The notes beneath the pieces are model-generated. The model worked only from the letters and a program-made list of their open reading frames with translations, was not told where the DNA came from and ran no database searches. From positions 1 to 64,000 of the forward strand of contig NZ_SRPE01000014.1 of NCBI RefSeq assembly GCF_004785645.1: 64,000 bases of DNA, written 5' to 3'. Shown here one piece after another: positions 53,854-63,562 of the stretch. A program made the translations under genes and the position numbers. Each line of letters begins with the position of its first letter. Position 1 is the first letter of the stretch. This DNA is from Empedobacter tilapiae. GTDB taxonomy: Bacteria; Bacteroidota; Bacteroidia; Flavobacteriales; Weeksellaceae.

Positions 53854-56417
53854 TGAAAACAACTATATTGAAGCATCTTATTGTATTGATACACCTCTTG
53901 TTTTTATTTAACATGAAGCCTGTATTTGCACAGCTTACTCACCGAACAGTAAAAGAATCTGAATACGATAAATGGGGAAAAGTCATTGGTTCGCAAATTT
54001 CTGAAAAAGGGAATTGGTCTACTATTAGTATGTCTTACGCAACTACAGATTCTGTATTTTTGATTAACAACTTGACGAAACAACAAATAAGTATTTCCGG
54101 AATAAGAGAAGGTGCTTTTATGAAAGAAAATTCTTTTCTATGGTTAAAAAATAACAATCTTTCTATACTTAATTTGAAAACGCTAGAAAATATTGAGATT
54201 CCTGATGTAAAAAAATATGTTGTTTCAATGGACAAGAATATTCTTATTTCCATAGAAAAACACAACAATACACAACGAATTGTTTTGCGAGATATAAAAG
54301 GTAATAGCATAAAAACCATTGAAAATACGCGTAATTATAGTTTTGATAATGAAACAAATCGAATGGTATATGAAAAAATAGTTGATACTAGTGTCTTTTT
54401 AGAATACATAGATCTTTCTCGCCCTTTATCATCGAATGCGGTAGTACATAAAGAAGCTGGTTCTTACATTAATTTTAAATGGAACGACAATGGTGTCGTT
54501 ATATTATCGCAAAACGAAAACGCCTTGTCTAGCATTTGTTATTTTGATCTAAAAAGTAAAAACTTAGACTGTATGAATACTGATTTGATAGAAGACGAAA
54601 TCGATCAAACAACAAATACATTGTATCTTTCTGATAATGCTGAATTCATTTATTTCAACGCCAAAAAGAAGTTGGTAAACAGAACAACAAATGATTCCGT
54701 AGAAATATGGTATGGTTCGGATCAGCTGATCTATCCAATTAGAAAAATGAGAGATGAACGAGGTTATACCCCTTATACTTGGGTTTGGAATAGAGTAGAA
54801 AATACTGTAAAACAGATTACAGACGATGAATTACCTAATATACATTATTTATCGAATAGTAATAAGCTCTTATTATACAACCCATATCAAAACACAACAG
54901 ATAATAAATTGATAAACGATTATGATGTTTATTTCTATGATTCGAAAACAGCTGTTAAGAAAAGAATTATTCAAGAATTTGATCCAAATACTCATTTATT
55001 CGGAAATGTAGGACAAACAGATGATTTTGTTTACTACTATGACAATAATTGGTGGTGGTATAATACAAAACTTGAAACAGCTACAAATCTGACTTCTTCC
55101 ATACATGCCGAATGGGATAACAAATTACTAGATGAAGGTTATCAACAAATTGCATGGGGAATTGCAGGAATCTCAAATGATAAACAATACCTCTATCTAT
55201 ATGACACCTATGATATATGGAAAATAAATGTAAAAACATTAGCTTCTACTAAGTTGACAAAAGGTAGAGAATCGCAGCAAGTTTTTCGTTTTGAGTTATT
55301 GACGAAATCAAAAAACACGTCGGATATCCGTCTTATTGACGAAACTAAGAACAACAGATTGGTTATAAACGATCTAAATACAAGAATTAAATCTTATGCC
55401 ATATTAAAGCCTAATCATACAATTGATTTACTATTGACAAGTAATGATTTTTTATATACAAGGTTGCAACAAGCCAAGTTAACAACAGATTTTATTTACT
55501 TAAAAGAAGCCTATAATTTACCACCAGAATTGTGGTATAAAAAAGATATTAAAAGTGAACCAATACAATTATTCGCAACGAATAAACAACATTATCTTTA
55601 TGATTGGGGAACATCCGAATTATTGCATTACACAACTGTAGATGGAAAAAAACTAAAAGCTGCTATATTTTATCCACCGAATTACAAGAAAGGAAATGTA
55701 TATCCTGCTATAGTTCGTGTCTACGAAAATTTGTCACAAACAGTAAAAGAATACCACAATCCATCGATGTATAACAACATAGGATTTAACGTATCAAATC
55801 TTACGCAACAAGGTTATATTGTTGTACTTCCTGATATGGTATATGATAAAGGTTTTACTGGTGCATCTGCTACAAATTCAGTTGTAGGAGTTCTGAACAA
55901 ACTAATTGATGGAGGTGTAACTGAAAAAGGAAAAATAGGATTGATTGGACAGTCATTTGGAGGATATGAAACCAATTTTATACTTACACAAACCGATTTA
56001 TTTAGTGCTGCTGTTACAGGAGCAAGTTTATTTGACTTGGTAAAAGACTATTTTTGGAATGAACCTTACGAAAAAACAGAAAGCTGGCGCTATGAAAATT
56101 TTCAATTTAGAATAAAAAAGCCTTTTTTTGAAGCGCCCGAACTTTATATAAAAAATTCTCCTTTGTATCATGCAAGTAGAATCACAACACCAATATTGAG
56201 TTGGACAGGTAAAAATGATACTACTGTACCTCCAGAACAAACTCTGACAATTTATACCGCTTTGAGAAAACTCAAAAAAAAGATTGTTATGTTACGCTAT
56301 CCTGAAGCAAGACATTTTGTTACAAGTAAAGAAGATCAAACAGATTTGACAAGGAGAATAGAACAATGGTTTGCTTTTTATTTGAAAAACGAACCAAAAA
56401 GTAGTTGGATTAAATAA
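53853..56417 (+). CDS. S9 family (prolyl oligopeptidase-like) serine peptidase
   Basis: An 854-aa protein: signal peptide (1-26, PVFAQ), N-terminal propeller-like beta region (about 30-590), and C-terminal alpha/beta-hydrolase with Ser701 (GQSFGGYE), Asp789 (GKNDTTVPPEQ) and His821 (EARHF). It would cleave oligopeptides, often after proline, in the periplasm or at the surface. It is translationally coupled to SusD, so probably trims the peptides imported by this SusCD pair. A terminator follows. Confidence 0.9.
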   Translation: MKTTILKHLIVLIHLLFLFNMKPVFAQLTHRTVKESEYDKWGKVIGSQISEKGNWSTISMSYATTDSVFLINNLTKQQISISGIREGAFMKENSFLWLKNNNLSILNLKTLENIEIPDVKKYVVSMDKNILISIEKHNNTQRIVLRDIKGNSIKTIENTRNYSFDNETNRMVYEKIVDTSVFLEYIDLSRPLSSNAVVHKEAGSYINFKWNDNGVVILSQNENALSSICYFDLKSKNLDCMNTDLIEDEIDQTTNTLYLSDNAEFIYFNAKKKLVNRTTNDSVEIWYGSDQLIYPIRKMRDERGYTPYTWVWNRVENTVKQITDDELPNIHYLSNSNKLLLYNPYQNTTDNKLINDYDVYFYDSKTAVKKRIIQEFDPNTHLFGNVGQTDDFVYYYDNNWWWYNTKLETATNLTSSIHAEWDNKLLDEGYQQIAWGIAGISNDKQYLYLYDTYDIWKINVKTLASTKLTKGRESQQVFRFELLTKSKNTSDIRLIDETKNNRLVINDLNTRIKSYAILKPNHTIDLLLTSNDFLYTRLQQAKLTTDFIYLKEAYNLPPELWYKKDIKSEPIQLFATNKQHYLYDWGTSELLHYTTVDGKKLKAAIFYPPNYKKGNVYPAIVRVYENLSQTVKEYHNPSMYNNIGFNVSNLTQQGYIVVLPDMVYDKGFTGASATNSVVGVLNKLIDGGVTEKGKIGLIGQSFGGYETNFILTQTDLFSAAVTGASLFDLVKDYFWNEPYEKTESWRYENFQFRIKKPFFEAPELYIKNSPLYHASRITTPILSWTGKNDTTVPPEQTLTIYTALRKLKKKIVMLRYPEARHFVTSKEDQTDLTRRIEQWFAFYLKNEPKSSWIK

Positions 56418-56430
56418 CCAACAAATAAGA

Positions 56431-56457
56431 AGAGGTTCCTTTCGGAACCTCTATTTT
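56431..56457. terminator. Terminator between S9 peptidase and DUF6520 genes
   Basis: AGAGGTTCC (56431-56439) pairs with GGAACCTCT (56444-56452), then ATTTTT. It ends the SusCD operon and abuts the convergent DUF6520 stop codon. Confidence 0.85.
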
Positions 56458-56747
56458 TAATTAATTGGTTTATATAATTCTAAAATACACTGACCAACAC
56501 CATTTTTTTGCCAAACTTGCTGTGGAGTTGCTTCTTCTGTCATACAAAGTTGATCTGTAGATACAGGTGTACAATCAACTTTAATTTCTTCACAATCTGT
56601 AGACGAACTATGTCGAATAAATCCATCGATTAAAGCAGCATCTTTGATAGATTCGTTGCTTTTTGTTTGCTGTGTAGCAAACGCTCCTATTCCAGCCAAT
56701 AAAAATGCTGCAATAGGCAATACTGTTTGAAGTTTTAAATTTTTCAT
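56457..56747 (-). CDS. DUF6520 family exported small protein
   Basis: A 96-aa protein starting MKNLKLQTVLPIAAFLLAGIGA, the recognisable DUF6520 leader, cleaved near ATQQ. The mature part has four cysteines (DCEEIKVDC, LCMTEE, GQCILEL), suggesting two disulfides. It is last in a three-gene minus-strand unit after a MauE-like membrane protein, which could supply disulfide chemistry. Function of the family is unknown. Confidence 0.85.
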   Translation of the reverse strand: MKNLKLQTVLPIAAFLLAGIGAFATQQTKSNESIKDAALIDGFIRHSSSTDCEEIKVDCTPVSTDQLCMTEEATPQQVWQKNGVGQCILELYKPIN

Positions 56748-56807
56748 TTTTTGTAATTATTTTGGTTTTAACCTACTATATTATACAGGTGTTCGGTTAT
56801 CCTCCTG

Positions 56808-56821
56808 CTATCGGCCGATAG
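56808..56821. other. 14-bp perfect GC-centred palindrome
   Basis: CTATCGGCCGATAG directly abuts the stop codon of the MauE-like gene and lies 61 bp before DUF6520. No T-run follows. It may stabilise a processed 3' end or bind a protein. Confidence 0.45.
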
Positions 56822-56822
56822 T

Positions 56823-58292
56823 TTATTGTATGATTTTCGTATTAAGCGTATATACAACCAGTTGATTCTTTATAATTGCATATAAGTTGTTATTGTTAAT
56901 AATAAATTCATTTGTTTTTTGACGATTAACATCATAGAGATAAAAACTACCTTTATACAATTGTTTTTGATAATCATATATATCTACTGCTGAAGCTTGT
57001 TTCCATACTTGATTATCTTCAAATTGTCCTTTTTTAGTAGAATTTATATACAATAGTCCATTATCTACTGCTGCTAAGCGGTTTACTACACTATTGGGAT
57101 TTAATAATTTTTGCTGATTTTGCTGATTCGTTATAACTTTAAGTGGTGCTAAACGGGTGGTGTCTATTGTATGAGATCTAGTGATTACATCTAAATTTTT
57201 ATTCGCAACTGTATAATTGTTTCGATAATAGTATACATATAGAAATTTATTTTGTTGTAAATCAAACAACGGAATACCATCTGTATCAAAAATCCCTTGT
57301 GTTGCTTCCCCTAATATTGATGTAGTGGTAAATTGTTGAACAGAAGGTGCTAAATTATATCGTGCTAGTATATTTTGCTTTGTTTTAAAATCTTGCTTAC
57401 GGACAAATAACTCGTCTGTTGAACTTATAACAGCTTTCGAAAAATAAAGGGTTGGATCTGTTGATAATACTTTAGCTTCCCATGTTTTGATATCCCCTTT
57501 AAAGATTACAGGAACAGTTCCATCTACTAAAAAGAAATGTGGAGATGAAATAAATATTTTAACTGTACGAAAAGGAAAGTCGTCTTGATCGATTTTAATT
57601 ATTAGCTCACGAGATTGATAATTATCTAAATCTATTTCCGTTACATAAAGAGGTGCAAATCGATTTCCTAAGTACAGCTTATTGTTTGTAACACCAATAA
57701 AATAGTGTGAATTATTTTTAAGCTTATACGAATGTTTACCAATCACAATATCTTTCAAATATTTTCGAATAAATGGATTCTGTTTAGACATCTTTGCTTC
57801 TGATTGCAAGAATAAAATAACAACACAACCCACACTCAAAATACCAATTACAATTAATTTCAAGAAAAGCTTTCGTTTTACACTTTCTCTTGTAATCATA
57901 ATAGCAATGATGGAAAGACCAACAAAGACTACATTAAAAATTAAATGCTCTGTCCATCCCATCTTTTCTAAAATACCGCCACAGGAACATGGAATGAAAT
58001 CGCTGTAATTTAATATCAGATAAATATAGACTGTAAATGCTATCATTAATCCGAATGAAGCGTAAAGCCCAATTAATCGCCATCTTTTATAACAAAGCAG
58101 TAATGCAATCACTATTTCCGCAATAATAACTGCATAAGAAATGAATCCTGCATAAACACTAAGCAATGGTGATTGAGCCAATTGAATTTGAAAATTCTCA
58201 AAATCCATCAGCTTGCTTACCGCCGCATAAATAAACAACACAATAAATAGGTAGCAGATGAGTGTTTGTATAAATGGATCGTATTTTCTCAT
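56823..58292 (-). CDS. MauE/DoxX-like membrane protein fused to a beta-propeller-like domain
   Basis: A 489-aa protein. Residues 1-165 hold four to five membrane helices with a CSCGG motif (about 99-103) between helices, as in MauE-type methylamine-utilisation and DoxX-like redox proteins. Residues ~170-489 form repeated beta segments (KLYLGNRFAPLYVTEIDLDN, LYINSTKKGQFEDN, FYLYDVNRQKTNEFIINNNN) like a sensor-type propeller. The cysteines suggest a thiol/disulfide role for the exported DUF6520 peptide encoded next. Fusion assignment is pattern-based. Confidence 0.75.
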   Translation of the reverse strand: MRKYDPFIQTLICYLFIVLFIYAAVSKLMDFENFQIQLAQSPLLSVYAGFISYAVIIAEIVIALLLCYKRWRLIGLYASFGLMIAFTVYIYLILNYSDFIPCSCGGILEKMGWTEHLIFNVVFVGLSIIAIMITRESVKRKLFLKLIVIGILSVGCVVILFLQSEAKMSKQNPFIRKYLKDIVIGKHSYKLKNNSHYFIGVTNNKLYLGNRFAPLYVTEIDLDNYQSRELIIKIDQDDFPFRTVKIFISSPHFFLVDGTVPVIFKGDIKTWEAKVLSTDPTLYFSKAVISSTDELFVRKQDFKTKQNILARYNLAPSVQQFTTTSILGEATQGIFDTDGIPLFDLQQNKFLYVYYYRNNYTVANKNLDVITRSHTIDTTRLAPLKVITNQQNQQKLLNPNSVVNRLAAVDNGLLYINSTKKGQFEDNQVWKQASAVDIYDYQKQLYKGSFYLYDVNRQKTNEFIINNNNLYAIIKNQLVVYTLNTKIIQ

Positions 58293-58320
58293 CTTAATGT
58301 GTTTTAGGGTTTAAAGTGAA

Positions 58321-58560
58321 CTACTCACCTCCTTCTTCAGTACGTTTGATGTAAGGATCTTTATCTTTTGGTGGATCAGCTTCTTCTTGAATAGAATCAG
58401 CAGTAACGATACTATCCAATTCTATATGTAAATCTGATTTGCGTTTTTGTTCTACAACAGATAAACCATCTGATCTTAATTGTGGAGCTTCCTCCTCCTC
58501 TATACATTGATAAAATAGGAAACTAATGATGCTAATGAATAAATAAGTTTTTGTTTTCAT
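58321..58560 (-). CDS. Small lipoprotein (79 aa)
   Basis: Signal sequence with lipobox FYQC (Cys19) followed by an acidic, disordered tail (EEEEAP ... EEADPPKDKD). It is 28 bp upstream of the MauE-like gene and probably co-transcribed. Function unknown. 58561-58900 is AT-rich intergenic with no recognised element. Confidence 0.65.
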   Translation of the reverse strand: MKTKTYLFISIISFLFYQCIEEEEAPQLRSDGLSVVEQKRKSDLHIELDSIVTADSIQEEADPPKDKDPYIKRTEEGGE

Positions 58561-58906
58561 AGTCGTGTTTTTTAGGATTATTTATATTCTTAGCTTAAAA
58601 TTAGAAGGCATAATGATTAAAACAATAAAGAAGCACGTCAAAAACATAAACACTATGTTGATTTTATAAAAGTGTCACCTGTAATCGTTTATATTATTAA
58701 TAAACAACAAATTACCAAATGTTAATTTTTTAATTTACTATGAAAAAGATATCCTACCACGCTGTATAAATGTGTGAAATTTATAAATTCATACATTTCA
58801 TAGAGTAATCGATTAGTGATTTGTAACAATTTACAATCGTAATTTAATTAAAATAAGTAACTTACATAAAAATCTACTACTGTTTTCATCTAAAAAAACA
58901 ATGCTT

Positions 58907-60544
58907 ATGAAAACATCTATACCTCTTCTAATTGGATTTTTATGGCTTATTTTAAACATCGAAAATGTCTATGCAATTGATCTACTAAGCACACAAACAA
59001 ATGATTTTCTGGTTCAGAGAATTGATTCATTTCAAACCGATAAGAACAATCCCGAAGTTTGGAAGTACATTAATGCTTATATCCTAAAGGCTAAGATTAG
59101 TAATGATGACGAAACTTTATTCTATGGCTATAAAGAAGCTATTTACTATTCACAGGATTATGCAACCAAATTAAAATATGCTGATAGTGCGATAGTTGTT
59201 GCTCAACAGACAAGGAATAATGATTTGATTGTTCAAAGTTTTCTTTCGAAAGGATTGGTTCATTATCAATTCAAGAAATTTCAACCAGCTTTAAAGAATT
59301 ATTTATGGGCTGAAAAGAAATTGAATAAAAAATCGTCTAACTATTTAACACATAAAGTCCTTTTTAATGTTGCTTTAATTAAATTTCAATTAAAACAATT
59401 TAGTGAAGCAGAACTATTATTTCAGAAATGTATTATTTACTTTGAAAATAATAGTTCGGATGTAAATCATCATGCTTATTATTTAAATAGCTTATATTAT
59501 TCCGTTCAAATTTTACAGGCTCAACATAAATACACTGATGCTAATCAACTTAATCATATCGGTTTGAAATTGAGTCAAGATTCGCAAAACGACTATTTTA
59601 TTCATTATTTCACCTATTTAAAAGGAGTTCAATTTTATTTAGAAAAAGAGTATCAACAATCTATAGTCATATTAACAAATGAATTAGATTATTTAAAAGA
59701 TCAACAAGATTCTAATACACTTAGTTTGGCTTATTTTTATATTGGTAAATCTTACGAGGCAATAAATGAAGTACAAAAAGCAATTATATATTTTGAAAAA
59801 ATAGATCAACTTTTTAATGAATATGATTTTTTAGATAGCGATGTTCGTGCTGCTTACGATGCCTTAATCCATAATTCTGAAAATAATCGTAATTACCCAA
59901 ATCAATTGTATTATATCAATCAGTTACTAAAACTAGATCATTTGACTCAGCAAAATACAGTAAAGCTATCTCCCGTTCTCCAAAAAGAATATGATGAAAA
60001 AGAACTGTTAGAGTTGAAGAAAAATGTTGAATTCAAAATCACCATCTACCCTATTTTGATAGGTTTTGTGATCATATTATGTTCAATCGGGGTATTGTAT
60101 GGTTACAAACGTTTTTTCAAAAAGCTTACTACAGATAAAAGGAAAATAAAAGATCCTTCTATTGTTGAGATTCCTGCTGAAGTTGTAAATCATGTCTTGA
60201 ATCAGCTGAATGATTTTGAAATGAATCACTTGTTTGTACAAAAAACTTTAACCTTAGCTCAGTTAGCAAAATCATTTAAAACCAATTCTGCATATTTATC
60301 AAAGATTGTTAACTCAGAAAAAGGAACTAATTTTTCAAATTACATCAATCAACTTCGAATAAATTATGTTCTTCATCTCCTAATGGATTCAGATCAGTAT
60401 CATCAACATTCAATTGGTGATTTAGCAGAATTAGTAGGTTTTTCATCTTCTCGCCAATTTTCGAATGTATTCTTTCAATTGACTTCATTTCGCCCTTATG
60501 AATATATAAAACAATTGAAATTCAATCTAAACAAAGACGATTAA
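58907..60544 (+). CDS. Membrane TPR-AraC hybrid regulator
   Basis: About 545 aa from ATG 58907 (58901 is also in frame). It has a signal peptide, TPR repeats (about 75-340), one membrane helix (about 378-400; ITIYPILIGFVIILCSIGVL), and a cytoplasmic AraC HTH pair (about 445-545; LAQLAKSFKTNSAYLSKIVN, IGDLAELVGFSSSRQFSNVF). This design is common in Bacteroidota for regulators that sense periplasmic or surface signals. It probably controls the SusCD-peptidase or the DUF6520 unit nearby; target not shown. Confidence 0.88.
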   Translation: MKTSIPLLIGFLWLILNIENVYAIDLLSTQTNDFLVQRIDSFQTDKNNPEVWKYINAYILKAKISNDDETLFYGYKEAIYYSQDYATKLKYADSAIVVAQQTRNNDLIVQSFLSKGLVHYQFKKFQPALKNYLWAEKKLNKKSSNYLTHKVLFNVALIKFQLKQFSEAELLFQKCIIYFENNSSDVNHHAYYLNSLYYSVQILQAQHKYTDANQLNHIGLKLSQDSQNDYFIHYFTYLKGVQFYLEKEYQQSIVILTNELDYLKDQQDSNTLSLAYFYIGKSYEAINEVQKAIIYFEKIDQLFNEYDFLDSDVRAAYDALIHNSENNRNYPNQLYYINQLLKLDHLTQQNTVKLSPVLQKEYDEKELLELKKNVEFKITIYPILIGFVIILCSIGVLYGYKRFFKKLTTDKRKIKDPSIVEIPAEVVNHVLNQLNDFEMNHLFVQKTLTLAQLAKSFKTNSAYLSKIVNSEKGTNFSNYINQLRINYVLHLLMDSDQYHQHSIGDLAELVGFSSSRQFSNVFFQLTSFRPYEYIKQLKFNLNKDD

Positions 60545-60584
60545 AAAGAAAAACGTAAACAACATTTTCATCTCTAAGTAGTAG

Positions 60585-60646
60585 CAGGATACTCCCAACA
60601 TCAAGGCAAGATAAAGGCAACATAGTGGCAGTAGAATGTATGTAAA
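60585..60646 (+). repeat. 62-bp direct repeat, copy 1
   Basis: Contains GGCAAGATAAAGGCAACATA; matches 61526-61587 with one mismatch, 941 bp apart. It begins 41 bp after the AraC regulator gene. Confidence 0.85.
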
Positions 60647-60772
60647 CGATTTTAGATGTACGATGTAATAAGTATTACGTAAAAAGTAGTATGTATTAAG
60701 TATTTTAGATTTTAAAATTGAGATGAAAAAATGTAAGATGTAATCTGTCAAACTGAATTAATTTCAGTTTCT

Positions 60773-61525
60773 CATCCAATGGATTGAAGCTCCTCTGCAA
60801 ATCGTATATCAACTTTAGAATCCTTTATTAATAATCAACTTGAATTAGAAAAACGGCATTAAAACTCTCACGTTAAGAAAATGTTTGAATGCAACGTTAA
60901 AAAGGTTTTAGCCCGTAGGGTTTTTAAAATCTTTAGTGAAATGATAACATATTTTTAGTAGAGAGGTTTACAGCCAAGCGTTTTTTGTTTCGTTTTTTGC
61001 GCTTAAAAAATGAAAGAAAGAGATTTCTCGATCACTTCGATTCATTCAGCAGACATCGAAGATAATAGGTGACTGTCATTCTAAAAGAGTGATAACGGAA
61101 TGAGGAATCTTGTTATTCATCTTTTTTTGGATAAGCTTCCCCTAAGGACATATGAATACCGATAATTAAAATAAATATTCAATGAATAAAAAAAGTGACA
61201 TAAAGATTCTTCGACAAGCTCAGAATGACAAAGTCCGTAAAACTTTATAAAACCTATGTTTCTATTGTGGTTAGAAAATTAAAGGATTCAGTTCTTCACT
61301 TCGATACTTCAGTAGACTCTCAGTAACCGAGGTTCAGTGCCCCTATTCAAAAAGATAGTAAATACCGTCACTTCGAGTGATTTTCGAAATGTAATGTAGA
61401 AAATTGTATCGAGAAGTTAGACGTTTTAAAACGATTTTCTTCTTATTCTTCGACTTAATAAATGTGACAGCAAGAAAGAAAAAAACGTATCACGTTAACC
61501 GTATAACATAGACAATTCCAAATGA
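60773..61525. repeat. Gene-free stretch with R1 copy E and REP-like pieces
   Basis: The 5' extension is seen at 60773-60830 and the R1 core at 60855-61015, with hairpin 2 of the TTTCG...GAAA type. REP-like TTCTTCGACAAGCTCAGAAT occurs near 61205. No coding sequence is supported. Confidence 0.65.
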
Positions 61526-61587
61526 CAGGATACTCCCAACATCGAGGCAAGATAAAGGCAACATAGTGGCAGTAGAATGTATGTAAA
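61526..61587 (+). repeat. 62-bp direct repeat, copy 2
   Basis: One mismatch to copy 1. Its 3' end runs into the truncated AraC fragment. Confidence 0.85.
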
Positions 61588-61723
61588 AGACTTAGCTGAG
61601 TTAGGAGGCTTTTCCTATGTACGTCATTTTTCTGATGCTTTTTTTCAATTTACTTCTTTACGTCCCTATGATTATATCAAGCAAATAAAACACTATTTGA
61701 AATGGAATGAATTGAAAAAATAA
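61577..61723 (+). pseudogene. Truncated AraC-family regulator (C-terminal HTH remnant)
   Basis: Forty-eight codons translate to MYVKDLAELGGFSYVRHFSD followed by AFFQFTSLRPYDYIKQIKHY and a short tail. This matches the last part of the intact regulator ending at 60544 (DLAELVGFSSSRQFSNVFFQ, then LTSFRPYEYIKQLKF). The rest of the gene is missing; it joins the 62-bp repeat. It is a remnant of a second regulator locus, probably lost by deletion. Confidence 0.8.
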
Positions 61724-61736
61724 TTTAAATAACAGA

Positions 61737-62393
61737 TTATTCTAAAATAGTACCATCTGTATAAACAACTTTTTCAATTTTAATTACAAATTTTAGATCT
61801 TCGAATTTGCTATTTTTAATCTTAATATCTTGATCCATAAATTGATTGTAATCATAATAAGCTTCATTTGAGTAGACTTGATTTGGCGCAATTTTGTCAT
61901 TTGTTAAACTCATCTGAAATCCCTCTCCAACTTCGTCACCTAATTTATCAAAAATATTAAAACTAAATTTTAATGCATCAATTGTTTTATCAGATTTGTT
62001 TTTAACAGCATATTTTAAAACATTTGATGACTCCCAATCTCCTTTATAAAAACTTTTTCCTGTTATTGAAACAGTTAAAGCATCGCTCATTTTCTTAGCC
62101 TTTTCTGCTTCTGCTTTTTCTGCTTCAAGCTTAAGTTTCTCTTGATCATCCTTATATGCTTTTGCTTCCTTTAGAATATCATTATAAGTCTTATCATCTA
62201 ATGACTCTCCTGATAATTTAGATTTTAAAATCCAACCTGCTAGTAATTGCAAATCTTCATCAGACATCTTATTAGATTCTTTTAATTCTTTTGCATCTTG
62301 TTTTAATGTTGCTTCAGAATATTTTTTATCCAAAGGATTACTACAACTAATTAGCGCTACAGTAAATAAGAATAAAGTAATTTTTTTGATCAT
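61737..62393 (-). CDS. Exported lipoprotein (218 aa)
   Basis: Lipobox LISC (Cys17). A helical, K/E/A-rich middle (about 75-105) leads to an Ig-like beta domain (about 105-218; LKYAVKNKSDKTIDALKFSF, VYTDGTILE). This resembles proteins with a FxLYD/'telomere-like' Ig fold that respond to stress, but no firm family is named. The palindrome TTACGGTTTCACGTAA lies 45 bp upstream. Confidence 0.75.
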   Translation of the reverse strand: MIKKITLFLFTVALISCSNPLDKKYSEATLKQDAKELKESNKMSDEDLQLLAGWILKSKLSGESLDDKTYNDILKEAKAYKDDQEKLKLEAEKAEAEKAKKMSDALTVSITGKSFYKGDWESSNVLKYAVKNKSDKTIDALKFSFNIFDKLGDEVGEGFQMSLTNDKIAPNQVYSNEAYYDYNQFMDQDIKIKNSKFEDLKFVIKIEKVVYTDGTILE

Positions 62394-62427
62394 AAATTGT
62401 TAATTTTTACAAATATATACCTTATTA

Positions 62428-62465
62428 CTTTTATATTTTACGGTTTCACGTAACACAAATAAAAG
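62428..62465. repeat. TTACGGTTTCACGTAA element, copy 3
   Basis: Core 62438-62453, enclosed by outer arms CTTTTAT (62428-62434) and ATAAAAG (62459-62465). It is in the promoter region of the minus-strand lipoprotein gene. Confidence 0.55.
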
Positions 62466-62584
62466 CCTTTTATAAAACTACATAAGCTAATTATTATAAA
62501 TTTATAATACTGTTCATCATATTTAATAAATAGTATTTTAACATTAAAATCATCTTCGTATCTTCACCTCTCAAACAACAAATA

Positions 62585-63553
62585 ATGAAATTCGTTACTT
62601 TCTTAGAAAATCAACAAGAAAAAGTAGGTCTTGTTTGGCAAGATGCTATCTATGATTTGACAAAAATTAATCACAACTTACCCACTACTCTAATTGATAT
62701 CTTGGCTGATGATGAGTTCTCTCTTTTAATATGTCAACAGATCACAAACGAAATATCGCGTGGTGAATATAAAAAAGCTATTATAAAAGAACCTCAAATC
62801 TTAGCTCCAATACCTCATCCATCAAGTTTTAGAGATGCATATGCATTTCGTCAACATGTGGAAACTTCTCGCTTGAATAGAGGATTGGATATGATTCCTG
62901 AATTTGATCAATTTCCTGTATTCTATTTTTCTAATCATCAAGCCATTCAAGGTCCTGGAAAAGTCTATGCAATGGAAAAACATTTTGATCGCATGGATTT
63001 CGAACTTGAAATTGCTATTGTTATCAAAAAAGAAGGTATCAATATAAAAGCTGAAAATGCAGATGAATATATTGGAGGTTTTATGGTTTTGAATGATTTA
63101 AGTGCACGTGCATTACAAATGGAAGAAATGAAATTGAATCTTGGTCCTGCAAAAGGAAAAGATTTTTCTTCTATGTTTGGTCCATATTTAGTTACACCAA
63201 ATGAAATTGAAAATTATAAAGTTGCTCCTAAAGAAAATCATATCGGAAATTGTTATGATCTAGAAATGACATGCTCTGTAAATAATGTAGAAGTTTCTCG
63301 TGGAAATTTCAAGGATATGCATTGGACTTTCGCGGAAATTATAGAACGTATTTCTTATGGTGTTAAACTATTTCCAGGTGATATTATCGGTTCTGGAACT
63401 GTAGGCACTGGTTGCTTTCTTGAATTGAATGGAACTGGAAAACGCAAAGACTCTTCTTACCAAGAACAATGGTTACAACCAAATGATACGATTGAAATGT
63501 CTGTAACAGGATTAGGAAAATTAGTAAATTCTGTTCATCTTTATAACCAATAA
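62585..63553 (+). CDS. Fumarylacetoacetate hydrolase family protein
   Basis: A 322-aa protein with family features: FRDAYAFRQHVE near the N-domain junction, metal-binding FELEIAIVIK (Glu pair), GFMVLNDLSAR, KDFSSMFGPYL and GDIIGSGTVGTGCFLELNG. It cleaves C-C bonds of 2,4-dioxo or fumarylacetoacetate-type acids, using a divalent metal. The next gene encodes a flavin-reductase-family protein, an arrangement seen in flavobacterial aromatic or tyrosine degradation clusters; the exact substrate is inferred. Confidence 0.88.
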   Translation: MKFVTFLENQQEKVGLVWQDAIYDLTKINHNLPTTLIDILADDEFSLLICQQITNEISRGEYKKAIIKEPQILAPIPHPSSFRDAYAFRQHVETSRLNRGLDMIPEFDQFPVFYFSNHQAIQGPGKVYAMEKHFDRMDFELEIAIVIKKEGINIKAENADEYIGGFMVLNDLSARALQMEEMKLNLGPAKGKDFSSMFGPYLVTPNEIENYKVAPKENHIGNCYDLEMTCSVNNVEVSRGNFKDMHWTFAEIIERISYGVKLFPGDIIGSGTVGTGCFLELNGTGKRKDSSYQEQWLQPNDTIEMSVTGLGKLVNSVHLYNQ

Positions 63554-63562
63554 ACTCAATTT

